Of a DNA stretch of 64,000 bases, positions 53,047 to 62,039 are shown piece after piece. The translations under genes and the position numbers were made by a program. The DNA comes from an uncultured Tateyamaria sp. (GTDB lineage: Bacteria; Pseudomonadota; Alphaproteobacteria; Rhodobacterales; Rhodobacteraceae). The DNA is taken from the NCBI GenBank assembly GCA_947501275.1, contig CANMVD010000001.1, forward strand, positions 186,001 through 250,000. Reading direction: 5' to 3'. The notes under the pieces were generated by a model. That model had not been told where the DNA came from, made no database searches, and saw nothing but the letters and a program-made list of their open reading frames with translations. The number at the start of each line of letters is the position of its first letter. The stretch's first letter is position 1.

Positions 53047-53877
53047 ATGTCTGAACGGATCGCCTTTCAGGGGGAATTGGGGGCCTATGGCCATGAGGCC
53101 GTGCTGAAAGCACGCCCGAATGCAGTGCCGGTTCCTTGTCACGGCTTTGAAGAAGTGATCGCCGCTGTGCGCGACGGCGTGGCGGACAAGGCCATGCTGC
53201 CTGTCGAAAACACCACCTATGGGCGCGTTGCAGACATTCACCGTTTGCTGCCGGACAGCGGTTTGCACATTGTCGATGAGGCTTTCGTGCGCGTGCGCAT
53301 CGCCCTGATGGCGATGCCAGGCCAGACCCTTGATGACATCAAACATGTCCGGGCCCACATGGTCCTCATCCCACAGGCACGCGCCTTTCTGGATGCCAAC
53401 GGAATTTCAGCCTCTGCGGCGGCAGACAGCGCCGGGGCCGCAGCCGACATCTCCGCCAATGGTGAAATGGGTGTGGGTGCGCTGGCATCCGCAGTTGCTG
53501 CCGACATCCACGAGCTTGAGATCCTCGCACGGGACATTGAGGATCAAGGGCACAACACAACCCGGTTCCTGTTGATGGCGCCAGATGCAGATACGGCCCG
53601 GCGCAGCGATGATATGATCACCACTTTTGTATTTGAGGTGCGCAACATTCCGGCCGCCCTTTACAAGGCAATGGGTGGCTTTGCGACCAACGGCGTCAAC
53701 ATGACCAAACTGGAAAGCTACATGGTCGGTGGTGCCTTTACGGCCACGCAGTTTTACGCGGACATCGAAGGGCACCCAGACGACCCCGCCGTCGCACGTG
53801 CGCTCGAAGAATTGGATTACTTCACCAACCGCTTGGACATTCTTGGGGTTTATCCTGCCGCGCCAGACCGAGACTGA
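53047..53877 (+). CDS. pheA: Prephenate dehydratase
   Basis: A 276-residue enzyme that turns prephenate into phenylpyruvate in phenylalanine synthesis. The catalytic TRF motif is T172-R173-F174 (HNTTRFLL), and PVENTTYG and GALA are also present. The ACT domain from about residue 190 has the KLESYMVG segment (family KIESRP) that gives feedback control by phenylalanine. It stands alone, divergent from the cytochrome gene. Confidence 0.93.
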   Translation: MSERIAFQGELGAYGHEAVLKARPNAVPVPCHGFEEVIAAVRDGVADKAMLPVENTTYGRVADIHRLLPDSGLHIVDEAFVRVRIALMAMPGQTLDDIKHVRAHMVLIPQARAFLDANGISASAAADSAGAAADISANGEMGVGALASAVAADIHELEILARDIEDQGHNTTRFLLMAPDADTARRSDDMITTFVFEVRNIPAALYKAMGGFATNGVNMTKLESYMVGGAFTATQFYADIEGHPDDPAVARALEELDYFTNRLDILGVYPAAPDRD

Positions 53878-53879
53878 CG

Positions 53880-54347
53880 TTAGGCACTGCGTTGCAGGCG
53901 CTCTTCCAGACCTTTGGAATAATCCGCAACGCGCAGCTTGAAACGTTTGCTCAAGGTCGTCTTGGCCAGTTTCAGCGACTGCAACAGCAAACGGGCGGAC
54001 AAATTGAGCGCGGACAACTCCAGCGCAACGGCCATACGTGTACGGCTGCGGGACAGGGCCATCAACTCAATGCGAAATGTCCCGTCCATCCCCGATGATT
54101 TGGCAACAAAACCCATCTCGTTCGGCACGTCGAATTGCACCAGTTCCAGATCTAATTCGCGCCGACGCCCCCGCATCATGAACGAAGCCTTCCAACGCAT
54201 ACCCGCGCCGGGCATCGACAAATTATCGACACGCTGCACATCTGCGCCACGGCGCATGGCTTGCCGTTCAAACCCTTCGAATTCGCACAAAGACGCAAAG
54301 ACCTGATCAATCGGTGCTTCGATATCTTCCCGGGCGGAGAACTTCAT
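53880..54347 (-). CDS. SRPBCC-family protein (START/polyketide cyclase-like fold)
   Basis: A 155-residue protein with the helix-grip fold (EDIEAPIDQVFASLCEFEGFE at the start). Such proteins bind hydrophobic ligands or act as lipid or coenzyme-Q carriers. No catalytic residues can be named. It starts 39 bases beyond nudC's end and its stop lies 2 bases from the pheA stop. The C-terminal half is rich in Leu/Ser/Arg and helical, as in the family. Confidence 0.75.
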   Translation of the reverse strand: MKFSAREDIEAPIDQVFASLCEFEGFERQAMRRGADVQRVDNLSMPGAGMRWKASFMMRGRRRELDLELVQFDVPNEMGFVAKSSGMDGTFRIELMALSRSRTRMAVALELSALNLSARLLLQSLKLAKTTLSKRFKLRVADYSKGLEERLQRSA

Positions 54348-54386
54348 GAGACTGCCTGTGTTTGCTTGTTTAGCCGCAGTGTCCCT

Positions 54387-55355
54387 TTAATCTAGCGTGT
54401 CCGCAAGCCAGTTTTCTATTAAAAAGTGTGCAATAGCACCTTTGCGGGCGGGCAGAATATCGGCCCTTTCGCCAGCAAAGACAGCCATCATTTCCTCGCG
54501 CGTGAGCCAGATGGCATCTTCTATTTCGGTGGGATCTATCGTGATCTCGCGGCTTGTTGCATGCCCATGACAGCCAAACATCAATGACGCCGGGAACGGC
54601 CAAGGCTGGCTGGACAGGTAGTCGACTTGGCCCACCTGCACACCGGATTCCTCAAATACTTCGCGACGCACTGCTGCTTCGAGCGTTTCACCGGGTTCCA
54701 CAAATCCGGCAAGAAGCGAATACATCCCCTCTGGCCATCCCGGTGAGCGGCCGACAAGAACCGAATTCCCATATGTAATCAACATGATGACCACAGGATC
54801 TGTCCGGGGAAAGTGATGTGTGCCGCAAGCCGGGCACGTGCGTTGCCAGCCCGCCTGCGCAATTTCAGATGCCGCCCCACATTTTGCACAGAACCCATGA
54901 CTGAGATGCCATCCCATTACGGCTTTGGCGGTCGCAGCCAGTTCTGCGTCACGCGGCGACAGCCATGTCATCACCCGGCGCAGCTCGGCAAAAACGTCAG
55001 CCTCCGGAAGGCCGGGGTAGTGCTGTTCGGACGGATCAAGGAATCCGCCCAGGGCCGCTGTGTCCAAATCATCCGGTTCCCAGTTCGAGATGTCATGGAC
55101 AAATCGCGCGGCGCCGTCTTCGCGACCCAGAAGTATCGGCGCCTCGGTAGCGTTGGACAGGATCGGATGATCCAATGCGACGCGCAACAGGTGGGCCGGG
55201 CGGTCGCGGTGGATCAACGGCTTGCCCCGCCAAAACACAATCGTACGGGTATCGGGATGGGTCAAAGCCTGCGCAAGGGCATCTGCATCGCCCCGCATTT
55301 CTGCGGCCCGGTCAAGGCCCGAGCCTCCGAAAGTTACGGTTTCCGCGTGGCGCAT
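54387..55355 (-). CDS. nudC: NADH pyrophosphatase NudC
   Basis: A 322-residue Nudix hydrolase that cuts NAD(H) and NAD-capped RNA. Zinc cysteines 156, 159, 174 and 177 (CAKCG, CPACG) precede the Nudix box at 217-239 (GFVEPGETLEAAVRREVFEE), and SQPWPFP (249-255) is the NudC-specific motif. The frame reaches 55460, but the ATG at 55355 with AAGGA ahead gives the family-like MRHAETVTFGGSGLDR. Confidence 0.92.
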   Translation of the reverse strand: MRHAETVTFGGSGLDRAAEMRGDADALAQALTHPDTRTIVFWRGKPLIHRDRPAHLLRVALDHPILSNATEAPILLGREDGAARFVHDISNWEPDDLDTAALGGFLDPSEQHYPGLPEADVFAELRRVMTWLSPRDAELAATAKAVMGWHLSHGFCAKCGAASEIAQAGWQRTCPACGTHHFPRTDPVVIMLITYGNSVLVGRSPGWPEGMYSLLAGFVEPGETLEAAVRREVFEESGVQVGQVDYLSSQPWPFPASLMFGCHGHATSREITIDPTEIEDAIWLTREEMMAVFAGERADILPARKGAIAHFLIENWLADTLD

Positions 55356-55496
55356 GTGGTTCACGTCCTTGGCAGGGTCAGCTTCTGGGGGCAACGCTTG
55401 CCACGGGTGTGTCTTGCGCGCAATGGCCCCCTCGTGCAGGACTAGGGGTAGAATATTCAACTTGCGCTAATTTTTGAGACAGACATTGTACCACCT

Positions 55497-57314
55497 ATGC
55501 GTGAAACTCATTCATTGACCGGGTCGAACATCCGAACCTCGGTCAGGATACTGGCCAGCAGCGACATTCACATGCACCTGACCGGCTGGGATGCGCGGTC
55601 GGACAGGGTGTTGTTGGCGCGCGGCTTTAATCGCCTGGCAAGCGTCATACAGGCTGCCCGATCACAAGCCGAAGGCGTGTGCCTTTTGCTGGACAATGGA
55701 GATTCGTTGCAGGGCACACCTACAGCCGACATTGCTGCAACGGGGGCGGTAGATGGACCTCATGCATGGGCCGATTGCCTGAACGCGCTCAACTATGACG
55801 CGATTGGTTTGGGCAACCACGATTTCGACTACGGGGTCGAACGCCTGCAGGAAATGTTCGGGGACGTCGATGCACCTGTACTGTGTGCTAACTTGTCTGG
55901 CGCGCCAGATGCGCTTGCGGCGCCATACACGATCCTCTCTCGCAAGGCCGCCTGTTCGGACGGCAAAACACGCACCTTGCGTATTGGTGTTACATCCGTT
56001 TTGCCGCCTCAAACCCTGATCTGGAACAACCGGCTCTTGGCCGGGCACGTGTCGTTTTCCAACCCGGTGAGGGCAGCGGCACAGGCCGTCAGTGACTTGC
56101 GCAACGCAGGCGTGGACCTTGTGATAACGCTATGCCATGCGGGTCCGGATCCAGAGGCAACGGTTAGCGACGAGAACTTTGGCATGGCCTTGCTGAGGAA
56201 CGTACCGGGGATAGATGCCTGCATATTTGGCCATGTGCATTTGCGCTTTCCCGACAAGATCAAGGAAAACAGTGCAGAATTGGACGCTGAGAGTGGAACA
56301 GTCTGTGGTGTGCCCTCTGTCATGCCGGGTTTTGCAGCAGAGTGTCTGGGGCAAATTGATCTGAACCTTGTGTGGACAGGGGTCAATTGGGAAGTGGCGG
56401 CGCATGGCGTCGCGCTGCTTCCTGCGCAGGATGCTGTGCCAGATACAACAGTCACGCAAATTGCAGCTCCGTTCATCCATGCAACACGCAGCAGCATGAA
56501 CACACCGGTTAGTCAAACCGGGCATGGCTTTCACACCTACTTCTCCATGCTCCAATCGGGCAGTGCCGAGGCCATACTTGCCGAGACGATGCAAACCGCG
56601 ATCACCGAAACGATTGCACAAAGCGCGTTCGCGGACCTGCCCGTTCTGGCTGCAGTGGCTCCGACGGCGGCAGGTGGGTATGGCGGGCCAACGAATTTTG
56701 TCCATGTCACAAAAGGTGTCATCCGAGAGCGTCACATTTCGATGCTGTGCCTCTATCAGAATGACATATGGGCAACCGTTATGCGCGGCGCGCAACTATA
56801 TGCATATGCAGAACATGCGGCGATGTTCTTTGGGGACCCGCGGGCCGACTCGGGCAACCTCGTGAATCCGGATTCCCCGGTTTTCAATTTTGATGCGTTG
56901 CACGGTCTTGAGACGGTGATTGATCCGTTTGGTCGCGACAATCAGGGCAGGATGCGCAGGATTACTGATTTGCGGTATTGCGGGCAATCCATTGATCCCG
57001 ACGCGCAATTTGTTGTCGCCATGACCAGTTATCGCGCAGCGGGAGGTGGCACGTTTCCAGGCCTTGGTGACAAAGCCCAGCTGATACGAACCAAGATTTC
57101 ATTATCCGACAGATTGCGTAGCCATCTGGAGCATCATCCACCTGGGCATATGCCCGCATCGTCTGTCTGGCGATTTGCCGATCATGTCGACGCACAAGTG
57201 GTGATTGAAACATCACCGGATGCAGCCAAATTCTTTGACGAGATTGACGCCTTTTCTCCCAGAGCCGTGTCTGTGAATGGCGCTGGTTTCCTTGAAGTCG
57301 AAGTGACGCTCTGA
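55497..57314 (+). CDS. 5'-nucleotidase / 2',3'-cyclic phosphodiesterase family protein
   Basis: A 605-residue two-domain metallophosphoesterase. Metal-site motifs run through the N-domain: SDIHMHL, DNGDSLQGT, GLGNHDFDYG, CHAGPD and GHVHLRFP. The C-terminal substrate-specificity domain covers about 340-560, with NFVHVTKG and SYRAAGGG as family-like blocks. Homologues such as CpdB are periplasmic with a signal peptide; here the first 25 residues are polar and no signal is seen, so either the protein is cytoplasmic or the start is misplaced. It is divergent from nudC. Confidence 0.85.
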   Translation: MRETHSLTGSNIRTSVRILASSDIHMHLTGWDARSDRVLLARGFNRLASVIQAARSQAEGVCLLLDNGDSLQGTPTADIAATGAVDGPHAWADCLNALNYDAIGLGNHDFDYGVERLQEMFGDVDAPVLCANLSGAPDALAAPYTILSRKAACSDGKTRTLRIGVTSVLPPQTLIWNNRLLAGHVSFSNPVRAAAQAVSDLRNAGVDLVITLCHAGPDPEATVSDENFGMALLRNVPGIDACIFGHVHLRFPDKIKENSAELDAESGTVCGVPSVMPGFAAECLGQIDLNLVWTGVNWEVAAHGVALLPAQDAVPDTTVTQIAAPFIHATRSSMNTPVSQTGHGFHTYFSMLQSGSAEAILAETMQTAITETIAQSAFADLPVLAAVAPTAAGGYGGPTNFVHVTKGVIRERHISMLCLYQNDIWATVMRGAQLYAYAEHAAMFFGDPRADSGNLVNPDSPVFNFDALHGLETVIDPFGRDNQGRMRRITDLRYCGQSIDPDAQFVVAMTSYRAAGGGTFPGLGDKAQLIRTKISLSDRLRSHLEHHPPGHMPASSVWRFADHVDAQVVIETSPDAAKFFDEIDAFSPRAVSVNGAGFLEVEVTL

Positions 57315-57363
57315 CACCTGCATCGGTGCACTTGCAGGCGGTGGTCACAGTCTCTATATCAGG

Positions 57364-57463
57364 TCTTGAGAGGTTGGCGCGGGCGAGCGCCTCGCCAACC
57401 CGGTCAGATCCGGAAGGAAGCAGCCGTAACGAGCCCCGCTTGGGTCGTTGTCAATCTCTCACC
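57364..57463 (+). ncRNA. ffs: Signal recognition particle RNA (4.5S)
   Basis: The conserved hairpin core is present: GGTCAGATCCGGAAGGAAGC followed by AGCCGTAACGAGCC at about 57401-57434, the site bound by Ffh. The 5' part TTGAGAGGTTG pairs with CAATCTCTCA at the 3' end, closing the long rod. With Ffh it targets inner-membrane proteins to FtsY. Ends are set by that pairing and are approximate. A TATATC at about 57355 could be the -10 box. Confidence 0.92.
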
Positions 57464-57522
57464 AAAGCGCGTTGCCTTGGGCAGGGCGCATTGCCCACAA
57501 GGTGAATGCCGATGGGCCACAC

Positions 57523-58392
57523 CTACCCTTCATCAAGCAACTTTGACCAGATCGCCTTGTTGCGGCGTGAAAACGCGCCCAAGTGTCCGATTCTTTCAAG
57601 GCCAACTTCGCGTGGAGAGACAACTTTGACCTCGGCAACCGCTCCGTAGGCTTCGGCCAACCGCCTGACCCCTTTCGGCGGGATCAAGTCGTCATCTTCA
57701 AATGCAAACAGGCGCACGGGTATGTCCTGGGGCCAGTCCGCAGGCGGCAACCGTTCCCCAAGCTCCGAATCGTAGAAATCAGGCGACGTGCACCAGCGCC
57801 GCCATTGCCAGTAGACTCCACCGGGAATGTCTTCGCCAAAGCGCAGGGCCTTGCCGGGCATGTAACCACACAGTGCCGCCGCCAAGGGGCCAAGCCCAAA
57901 CCAGAACATCAGCGCCTGCGCGCGGTACGGCCATGGGTGGTCCTGATGATAGGCTTTGCCCGATGCAATTGCGATCACACGGCTGACGCCCTCAAAGTCC
58001 CTTTGGTTGGGCAGCATCAAGGTGCCAAGCGAATGGCCAATGATCCACAGCGGCACACCCGGCACCTCCCGGCGCAGTGCGGTGCGCGCCGCCACTTGAT
58101 CGGAGATGCCCCAATCGATCATGTCTGCGCGGCACTGACGTATGCTGCCTGACAGGGACCGACCGGTTCCCCTGTAATCATAGGTCAGACAGGCCATTCC
58201 CCGTTCGGCCGCCAGCCAGCGTGCAAAATGCGTGTAAAATGTCTGCAAGACCCCCGTTGCACTGTTGAGAACGACAGCTGCAAATGGGCGGTCCGGGCTG
58301 TAAAGACGCCCGACAAGTTCCGCCCCATCTTCGGTTTTGAACAAAACAGTGGTTTCGGTGATTTCCCGCTGAACAGGTTCGTTGTCAAACAT
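57523..58392 (-). CDS. Alpha/beta hydrolase
   Basis: A 289-residue serine hydrolase. The nucleophile elbow IIGHSLGTLM and the oxyanion region ATGVLQTFY are visible, and the acid/base pair is probably Asp in FAFEDDDLI and His in IGHLGAF. Early residues (TVLFKTEDGAELVGRLY) match a family of uncharacterised esterase-like hydrolases. GGAGGAAAAAG precedes the ATG at 58392. It is divergent from a TetR regulator with two palindromes between, so it is almost certainly repressed by it. Confidence 0.85.
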   Translation of the reverse strand: MFDNEPVQREITETTVLFKTEDGAELVGRLYSPDRPFAAVVLNSATGVLQTFYTHFARWLAAERGMACLTYDYRGTGRSLSGSIRQCRADMIDWGISDQVAARTALRREVPGVPLWIIGHSLGTLMLPNQRDFEGVSRVIAIASGKAYHQDHPWPYRAQALMFWFGLGPLAAALCGYMPGKALRFGEDIPGGVYWQWRRWCTSPDFYDSELGERLPPADWPQDIPVRLFAFEDDDLIPPKGVRRLAEAYGAVAEVKVVSPREVGLERIGHLGAFSRRNKAIWSKLLDEG

Positions 58393-58447
58393 CACTTTTT
58401 CCTCCGCACTGGGCATTGGCCGATAGGCAAGCCGGCACAGGGGTCGG

Positions 58448-58490
58448 CTAGACCAATCGGTCTAGTGCAAACACTGGACCAAACGGTCTA
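58448..58490. promoter_or_regulatory. Two tandem TetR operators
   Basis: CTAGACC-AATC-GGTCTAG at 58448-58465 is a perfect inverted repeat with seven-base arms. TGGACC-AAAC-GGTCTA at 58475-58490 is a second, imperfect copy whose inner GACC/GGTC arms are identical. Centres are about 26 bases apart. The GACC-N4-GGTC core is a form seen for LmrA/QacR-type TetR proteins. The pair sits between the divergent hydrolase and TetR genes. Confidence 0.88.
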
Positions 58491-58510
58491 ATCCTGTCAA
58501 GTTGCTTTCC

Positions 58511-59059
58511 ATGACCAAACCTGCTCTGCCCACCAAAGACCGACTGATCCAATCTGCCGCCCACCTGTTTCGCACCCGGGGGTATCATGGCGTGGGACTG
58601 GCGGATCTGCTGACAGATGCCAAGGCACCCAAAGGTTCGCTTTATCACCACTTCCCGAACGGAAAGTCCGATCTTGCCATCGCCGCGGCCACTTGGGCCT
58701 CAGACGGTATGCTACGGGTCATCGCCGCCAGCTTTGATGGCGCAGACACGTTCGAGGACGGGGCCACCACGCTGTGTTACAAACTGGCCAAACTGTTCGA
58801 TCTGTCCGGTTGGGACACATGCCCCATCGCATCCACGTTGTTCGAAGGGCCTGACAACACGCGATTCCGCGACCATGCCAAGCACATCTACGATGGGTGG
58901 ATTGCGGAAGTCCAAGTTCACGCCGCGCGACTGGGGCTCTCCGAAGAAGAAGCGCAGCGCAAATCCGAACGGGTGTTTGTGTTGATCCAAGGCGGCTGGA
59001 CACTCGCACGGGCGCGCCACAGTTCCGAAATCCTACGAGATCTGCGACACATGTTGTGA
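58511..59059 (+). CDS. TetR-family regulator, LmrA-like
   Basis: A 182-residue TetR repressor. The HTH is at residues 10-55 (AAHLFRTRGYHGVGLADLL, KGSLYHHFPNGKSDL), and the C-terminal ligand domain has the FEGPDNTRFR and VFVLIQGGWTLARARH blocks of the YxaF/LmrA group. That group tends to bind flavonoids, drugs or fatty compounds. The ATG at 58511 is the family start; the TTG at 58502 is not. Two palindromes directly upstream imply self-control and control of the hydrolase. Confidence 0.88.
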   Translation: MTKPALPTKDRLIQSAAHLFRTRGYHGVGLADLLTDAKAPKGSLYHHFPNGKSDLAIAAATWASDGMLRVIAASFDGADTFEDGATTLCYKLAKLFDLSGWDTCPIASTLFEGPDNTRFRDHAKHIYDGWIAEVQVHAARLGLSEEEAQRKSERVFVLIQGGWTLARARHSSEILRDLRHML

Positions 59060-59086
59060 TTGCAACAGAGCAAGGTAGGTGACGCC

Positions 59087-59455
59087 ATGAGCAACGACAC
59101 CAAGGACGACAAGGCCCGCGACCGCACGGATTGGGCCGAGGACCGCACGATCATGGCCAATGAACGTACCTTTGCCAGCTGGATCGGCACCGGGCTGGGC
59201 GCGGTGGGGATCGCGATCGGGCTCAAGGCCGTCTTTGGGGCCACCGACCCCACTTGGGTGGCGAAACTTGTTGCATCCATGTTCCTGGGCATCGCCATCA
59301 TGCTGTTCTGGTCCGCACAACAAAGGGCCTGCAAAACGCTAGGACGATTGTCACAGCACGACACCTCCGCGCAATCAACCAAGGGTTTCACGCGCCTCGC
59401 GACAGCGATGACAATTGTCACGGTCGCCACCGGGGCCGTGCTGTGGTCGCTGTGA
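59087..59455 (+). CDS. DUF202 / YidH-family membrane protein
   Basis: A 122-residue membrane protein of the DUF202 family (E. coli YidH type). The family signature DRTIMANERTFASWIGTGLG leads into two or three helices (AVGIAIGLKAVFG, LVASMFLGIAIMLFW, ATAMTIVTVATGAVLWSL). Its function is unknown. It starts 27 bases after tetR; whether it shares control is unclear. Confidence 0.85.
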   Translation: MSNDTKDDKARDRTDWAEDRTIMANERTFASWIGTGLGAVGIAIGLKAVFGATDPTWVAKLVASMFLGIAIMLFWSAQQRACKTLGRLSQHDTSAQSTKGFTRLATAMTIVTVATGAVLWSL

Positions 59456-59517
59456 TCTCTGGACGCCCACCGCTCTGCCCTCTACCTTAGCAATTCAAGA
59501 CGAATCCCGGGGACATC

Positions 59518-61266
59518 ATGAGCGAGACGACACAAGAGGCCTATCAGGTCCTCGCGCGCAAATACCGGCCCGAGACCTTTGCCGATCTGGTCGGGCAGGA
59601 TGCCATGGTGCGCACCCTCAAGAACGCATTCGAGGCGGACCGCATCGCGCAAGCCTTTGTCATGACCGGGATCCGGGGGACGGGAAAAACCACAACGGCG
59701 CGCATCATCGCCAAGGGGATGAACTGCATCGGCGTGGACGGATCAGGTGGCCCAACGACAGAGCCCTGCGGTCAGTGCGAGCACTGCGTCGCGATCATGG
59801 AAGGGCGGCACGTTGATGTGCTTGAGATGGACGCGGCCTCCAACACCTCGGTGAATGACATCCGCGAGATCATCGACAGCGTGCATTACCGCGCCGCGTC
59901 AGCCCGCTACAAGATCTACATCATCGACGAAGTGCACATGCTCTCCAACAGCGCGTTCAACGCGTTGCTGAAGACGCTGGAAGAGCCCCCTGCCCACGTC
60001 AAATTCATCTTTGCCACGACCGAGATCCGCAAGGTACCGGTCACAGTCCTGTCCAGATGTCAGCGCTTTGATCTGCGCCGGATCGAGCCCGAGGTCATGA
60101 TTGGCCTGTTGCGCAAGATCGCTGGCGCCGAAGAGGCAGAGATAGCCGATGACGCACTGGCACTGATCACCCGCGCTGCCGAAGGTTCTGCACGCGATGC
60201 AACGTCGCTGCTGGATCAGGCGATTTCGCATGGGGCTGGCGAGACCACGGCAGATCAGGTCCGCGCGATGCTGGGGCTGGCGGACCGTGGGCGCGTGCTG
60301 GATCTGTTTGACATGGTGCTTAAGGGCGACGCCGCTGGCGCGCTGACTGAACTGGGCGCGCAATACGCCGACGGGGCTGACCCGATGGCCGTGCTGCGCG
60401 ATCTGGCCGAGATCACGCATTGGGTCTCGGTGGTGAAAATCACCCCCGAGGCTGCGGATGACCCGACGATTGCGCCGGACGAGCGTGCGCGTGGCCTGAC
60501 CATGGCCGAGGCACTGCCGATGCGTGTGCTGACCCGGCTGTGGCAAATGCTGCTCAAAGCGCTGGACGAAGTGGCAGCGGCGCCCAATTCAATGATGGCA
60601 GCGGAAATGGCGATCATTCGTCTGACTCACGTGGCCGACCTGCCCAGTCCCGAAGAACTGGTGCGCAAGTTGCAAAACGCAACACCCCCCGCCCCTGTCG
60701 CGGCGCCTTCCGCAGGTGGCGGCGGAGCAACCGTCGCCAATACGGTTGCCCAGGCACAGGCGCGCATGGCTTCCAATCCAAACGCGGCCGGGCAGACAAC
60801 AGCCCTGGCCCATGATCCCGCTCTTGCCCTTGCCCGGTATCCGACTTTTGATCACGTCATTGAGGTGATCCGCGCCAATCGGGATGGCAAGCTGCTCGTC
60901 GACGTCGAAACCGATTTACGATTGGCCAATTATCAACCTGGCCGGATCGAATTTGTGCCCACGGACACGGCTCCGCGCGATCTGGCACAACGCCTCGGCG
61001 CGCGCTTGCAGGCCTGGACAGGCAACCGCTGGGCTGTGACGGTTGTGTCCGAAGGCGGAGGCAAGACCGTCGACGAAGTGCGCAACGCCGAAAAATACGC
61101 GCGTGAAGCCGAAGCCACGGCACATCCGCTGGTTCAGGCCGTGCTCGAACACTTTCCCAAGGCCAGGATCAAAGACATCCGCACCGCCAAAGACATCGCC
61201 GAAGAGGCGCATATCGAGGCCCTGCCCGAAGTGGACGACGAATGGGATCCCTTCGAAGAGGACTGA
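59518..61266 (+). CDS. dnaX: DNA polymerase III subunit gamma/tau
   Basis: A 582-residue clamp-loader ATPase. Walker A is GIRGTGKTT (51-59), the zinc site is Cys70, Cys84, Cys87 and Cys90, Walker B is IIDEVH (135-140), and the sensor motif VLSRCQRF follows. The C-terminal tau-like region runs from about 380. I saw no A-rich slippery site like that of E. coli, so a shorter gamma form is not indicated. Its TGA overlaps the next gene's ATG. Confidence 0.95.
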   Translation: MSETTQEAYQVLARKYRPETFADLVGQDAMVRTLKNAFEADRIAQAFVMTGIRGTGKTTTARIIAKGMNCIGVDGSGGPTTEPCGQCEHCVAIMEGRHVDVLEMDAASNTSVNDIREIIDSVHYRAASARYKIYIIDEVHMLSNSAFNALLKTLEEPPAHVKFIFATTEIRKVPVTVLSRCQRFDLRRIEPEVMIGLLRKIAGAEEAEIADDALALITRAAEGSARDATSLLDQAISHGAGETTADQVRAMLGLADRGRVLDLFDMVLKGDAAGALTELGAQYADGADPMAVLRDLAEITHWVSVVKITPEAADDPTIAPDERARGLTMAEALPMRVLTRLWQMLLKALDEVAAAPNSMMAAEMAIIRLTHVADLPSPEELVRKLQNATPPAPVAAPSAGGGGATVANTVAQAQARMASNPNAAGQTTALAHDPALALARYPTFDHVIEVIRANRDGKLLVDVETDLRLANYQPGRIEFVPTDTAPRDLAQRLGARLQAWTGNRWAVTVVSEGGGKTVDEVRNAEKYAREAEATAHPLVQAVLEHFPKARIKDIRTAKDIAEEAHIEALPEVDDEWDPFEED

Positions 61267-61637
61267 TGCTGGCCCTGCTGCCAAACACAGCATTCGCCGA
61301 AGTCTGCGACAAGGAACGTCCCGGCTGGGACGGAACGCCTGTCACCATGTTCGAAGAGCCCCTCGGCCAACTCTCCAACCCTTTTAAAGCCACTTTTGTC
61401 GGCGGTTCCATCTTCCTAATTTTGAGAGGCCGTCGCATTCCGATCCTGCTCGGGATCTTGGTGATCAGCGTCTACTCACTGGTCTTTTTGGACCCCTTAT
61501 ATTTGGATGACGTCAAATGGGCCGCCAAAAGAGAAGGATGCCTGGGAAACGAAGAGCTCTGGTGGGCGACCCTTGCCATGATCTTTGTCCTTGGTTGGTT
61601 CAAATTTGCGCGCAGCTTTCGCAGGGTCGTGGCATGA
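61266..61637 (+). CDS. Small membrane protein with CDKERPGWDG motif, first of a paralogous pair
   Basis: A 123-residue protein of unknown function. A short signal-like start (MLALLPNTAFA) is followed by EVCDKERPGWDG, one or two hydrophobic helices, the block KREGCLGNEELWW, and a final helix. The two conserved cysteines (in CDKERP and EGC) would face the periplasm and could form a disulfide. Its ATG overlaps the dnaX TGA, so it is coupled to dnaX, and its own stop overlaps the next gene's ATG. The next gene encodes a clear paralogue. Confidence 0.75.
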   Translation: MLALLPNTAFAEVCDKERPGWDGTPVTMFEEPLGQLSNPFKATFVGGSIFLILRGRRIPILLGILVISVYSLVFLDPLYLDDVKWAAKREGCLGNEELWWATLAMIFVLGWFKFARSFRRVVA

Positions 61638-62020
61638 GACGCTTTCAGCCGAGCCTCCTTCTGTTTCTACTGCCACGTCCCGCATGGGCCGAAGTCTGCG
61701 ACAAAGAACGACCCGGTTGGGACGGCGACACCGTCACAGCCTTGGGGGAAGCGTTCAACCTGTTTACCTCACCCGCGGGGCTCATCCTGCTGGCCATCAG
61801 CATTTTTGCCCTGCGGTTTCGCAACCAATGGATCGGGCTTGCTGCTGTCCTGCTCTGGACCGTTTTCATCACTATGATCACAATGGCAGATCCAACCGGC
61901 ATCCGCAGTTTGGCCCGCGCCGAAGGCTGCATCGGCCCGCCGACCTTGTTCATTGTCGCCGTGGCTGCAATATGTGTGGGAATAGTTTTGTACACCAAGC
62001 CGCGCACCGACGACGGCTGA
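61634..62020 (+). CDS. Small membrane protein with CDKERPGWDG motif, second of a paralogous pair
   Basis: A 128-residue paralogue of the preceding protein. It has a signal peptide (LLLFLLPRPAWA), then EVCDKERPGWDG again identical, two hydrophobic helices (LILLAISIFALRF, AVLLWTVFITMITM), the matching AEGCIGPPTLF, and a last helix. The ATG at 61634 overlaps the previous stop as ATGA. Function is unknown; position between dnaX and ybaB/recR appears to be transcriptional company rather than a link to replication, since the protein is exported. Confidence 0.75.
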   Translation: MRRFQPSLLLFLLPRPAWAEVCDKERPGWDGDTVTALGEAFNLFTSPAGLILLAISIFALRFRNQWIGLAAVLLWTVFITMITMADPTGIRSLARAEGCIGPPTLFIVAVAAICVGIVLYTKPRTDDG

Positions 62021-62039
62021 CGACCCAAGGAGACGACAG

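Noticed and set aside
57366-57629. 87-codon frame over the SRP RNA
   Set aside because: The region carries the conserved 4.5S core and closing pairs, so the frame is incidental.
59518-61266. Programmed frameshift in dnaX for a gamma form
   Set aside because: I found no A-run slippery site or following stem like that of E. coli in the relevant region.
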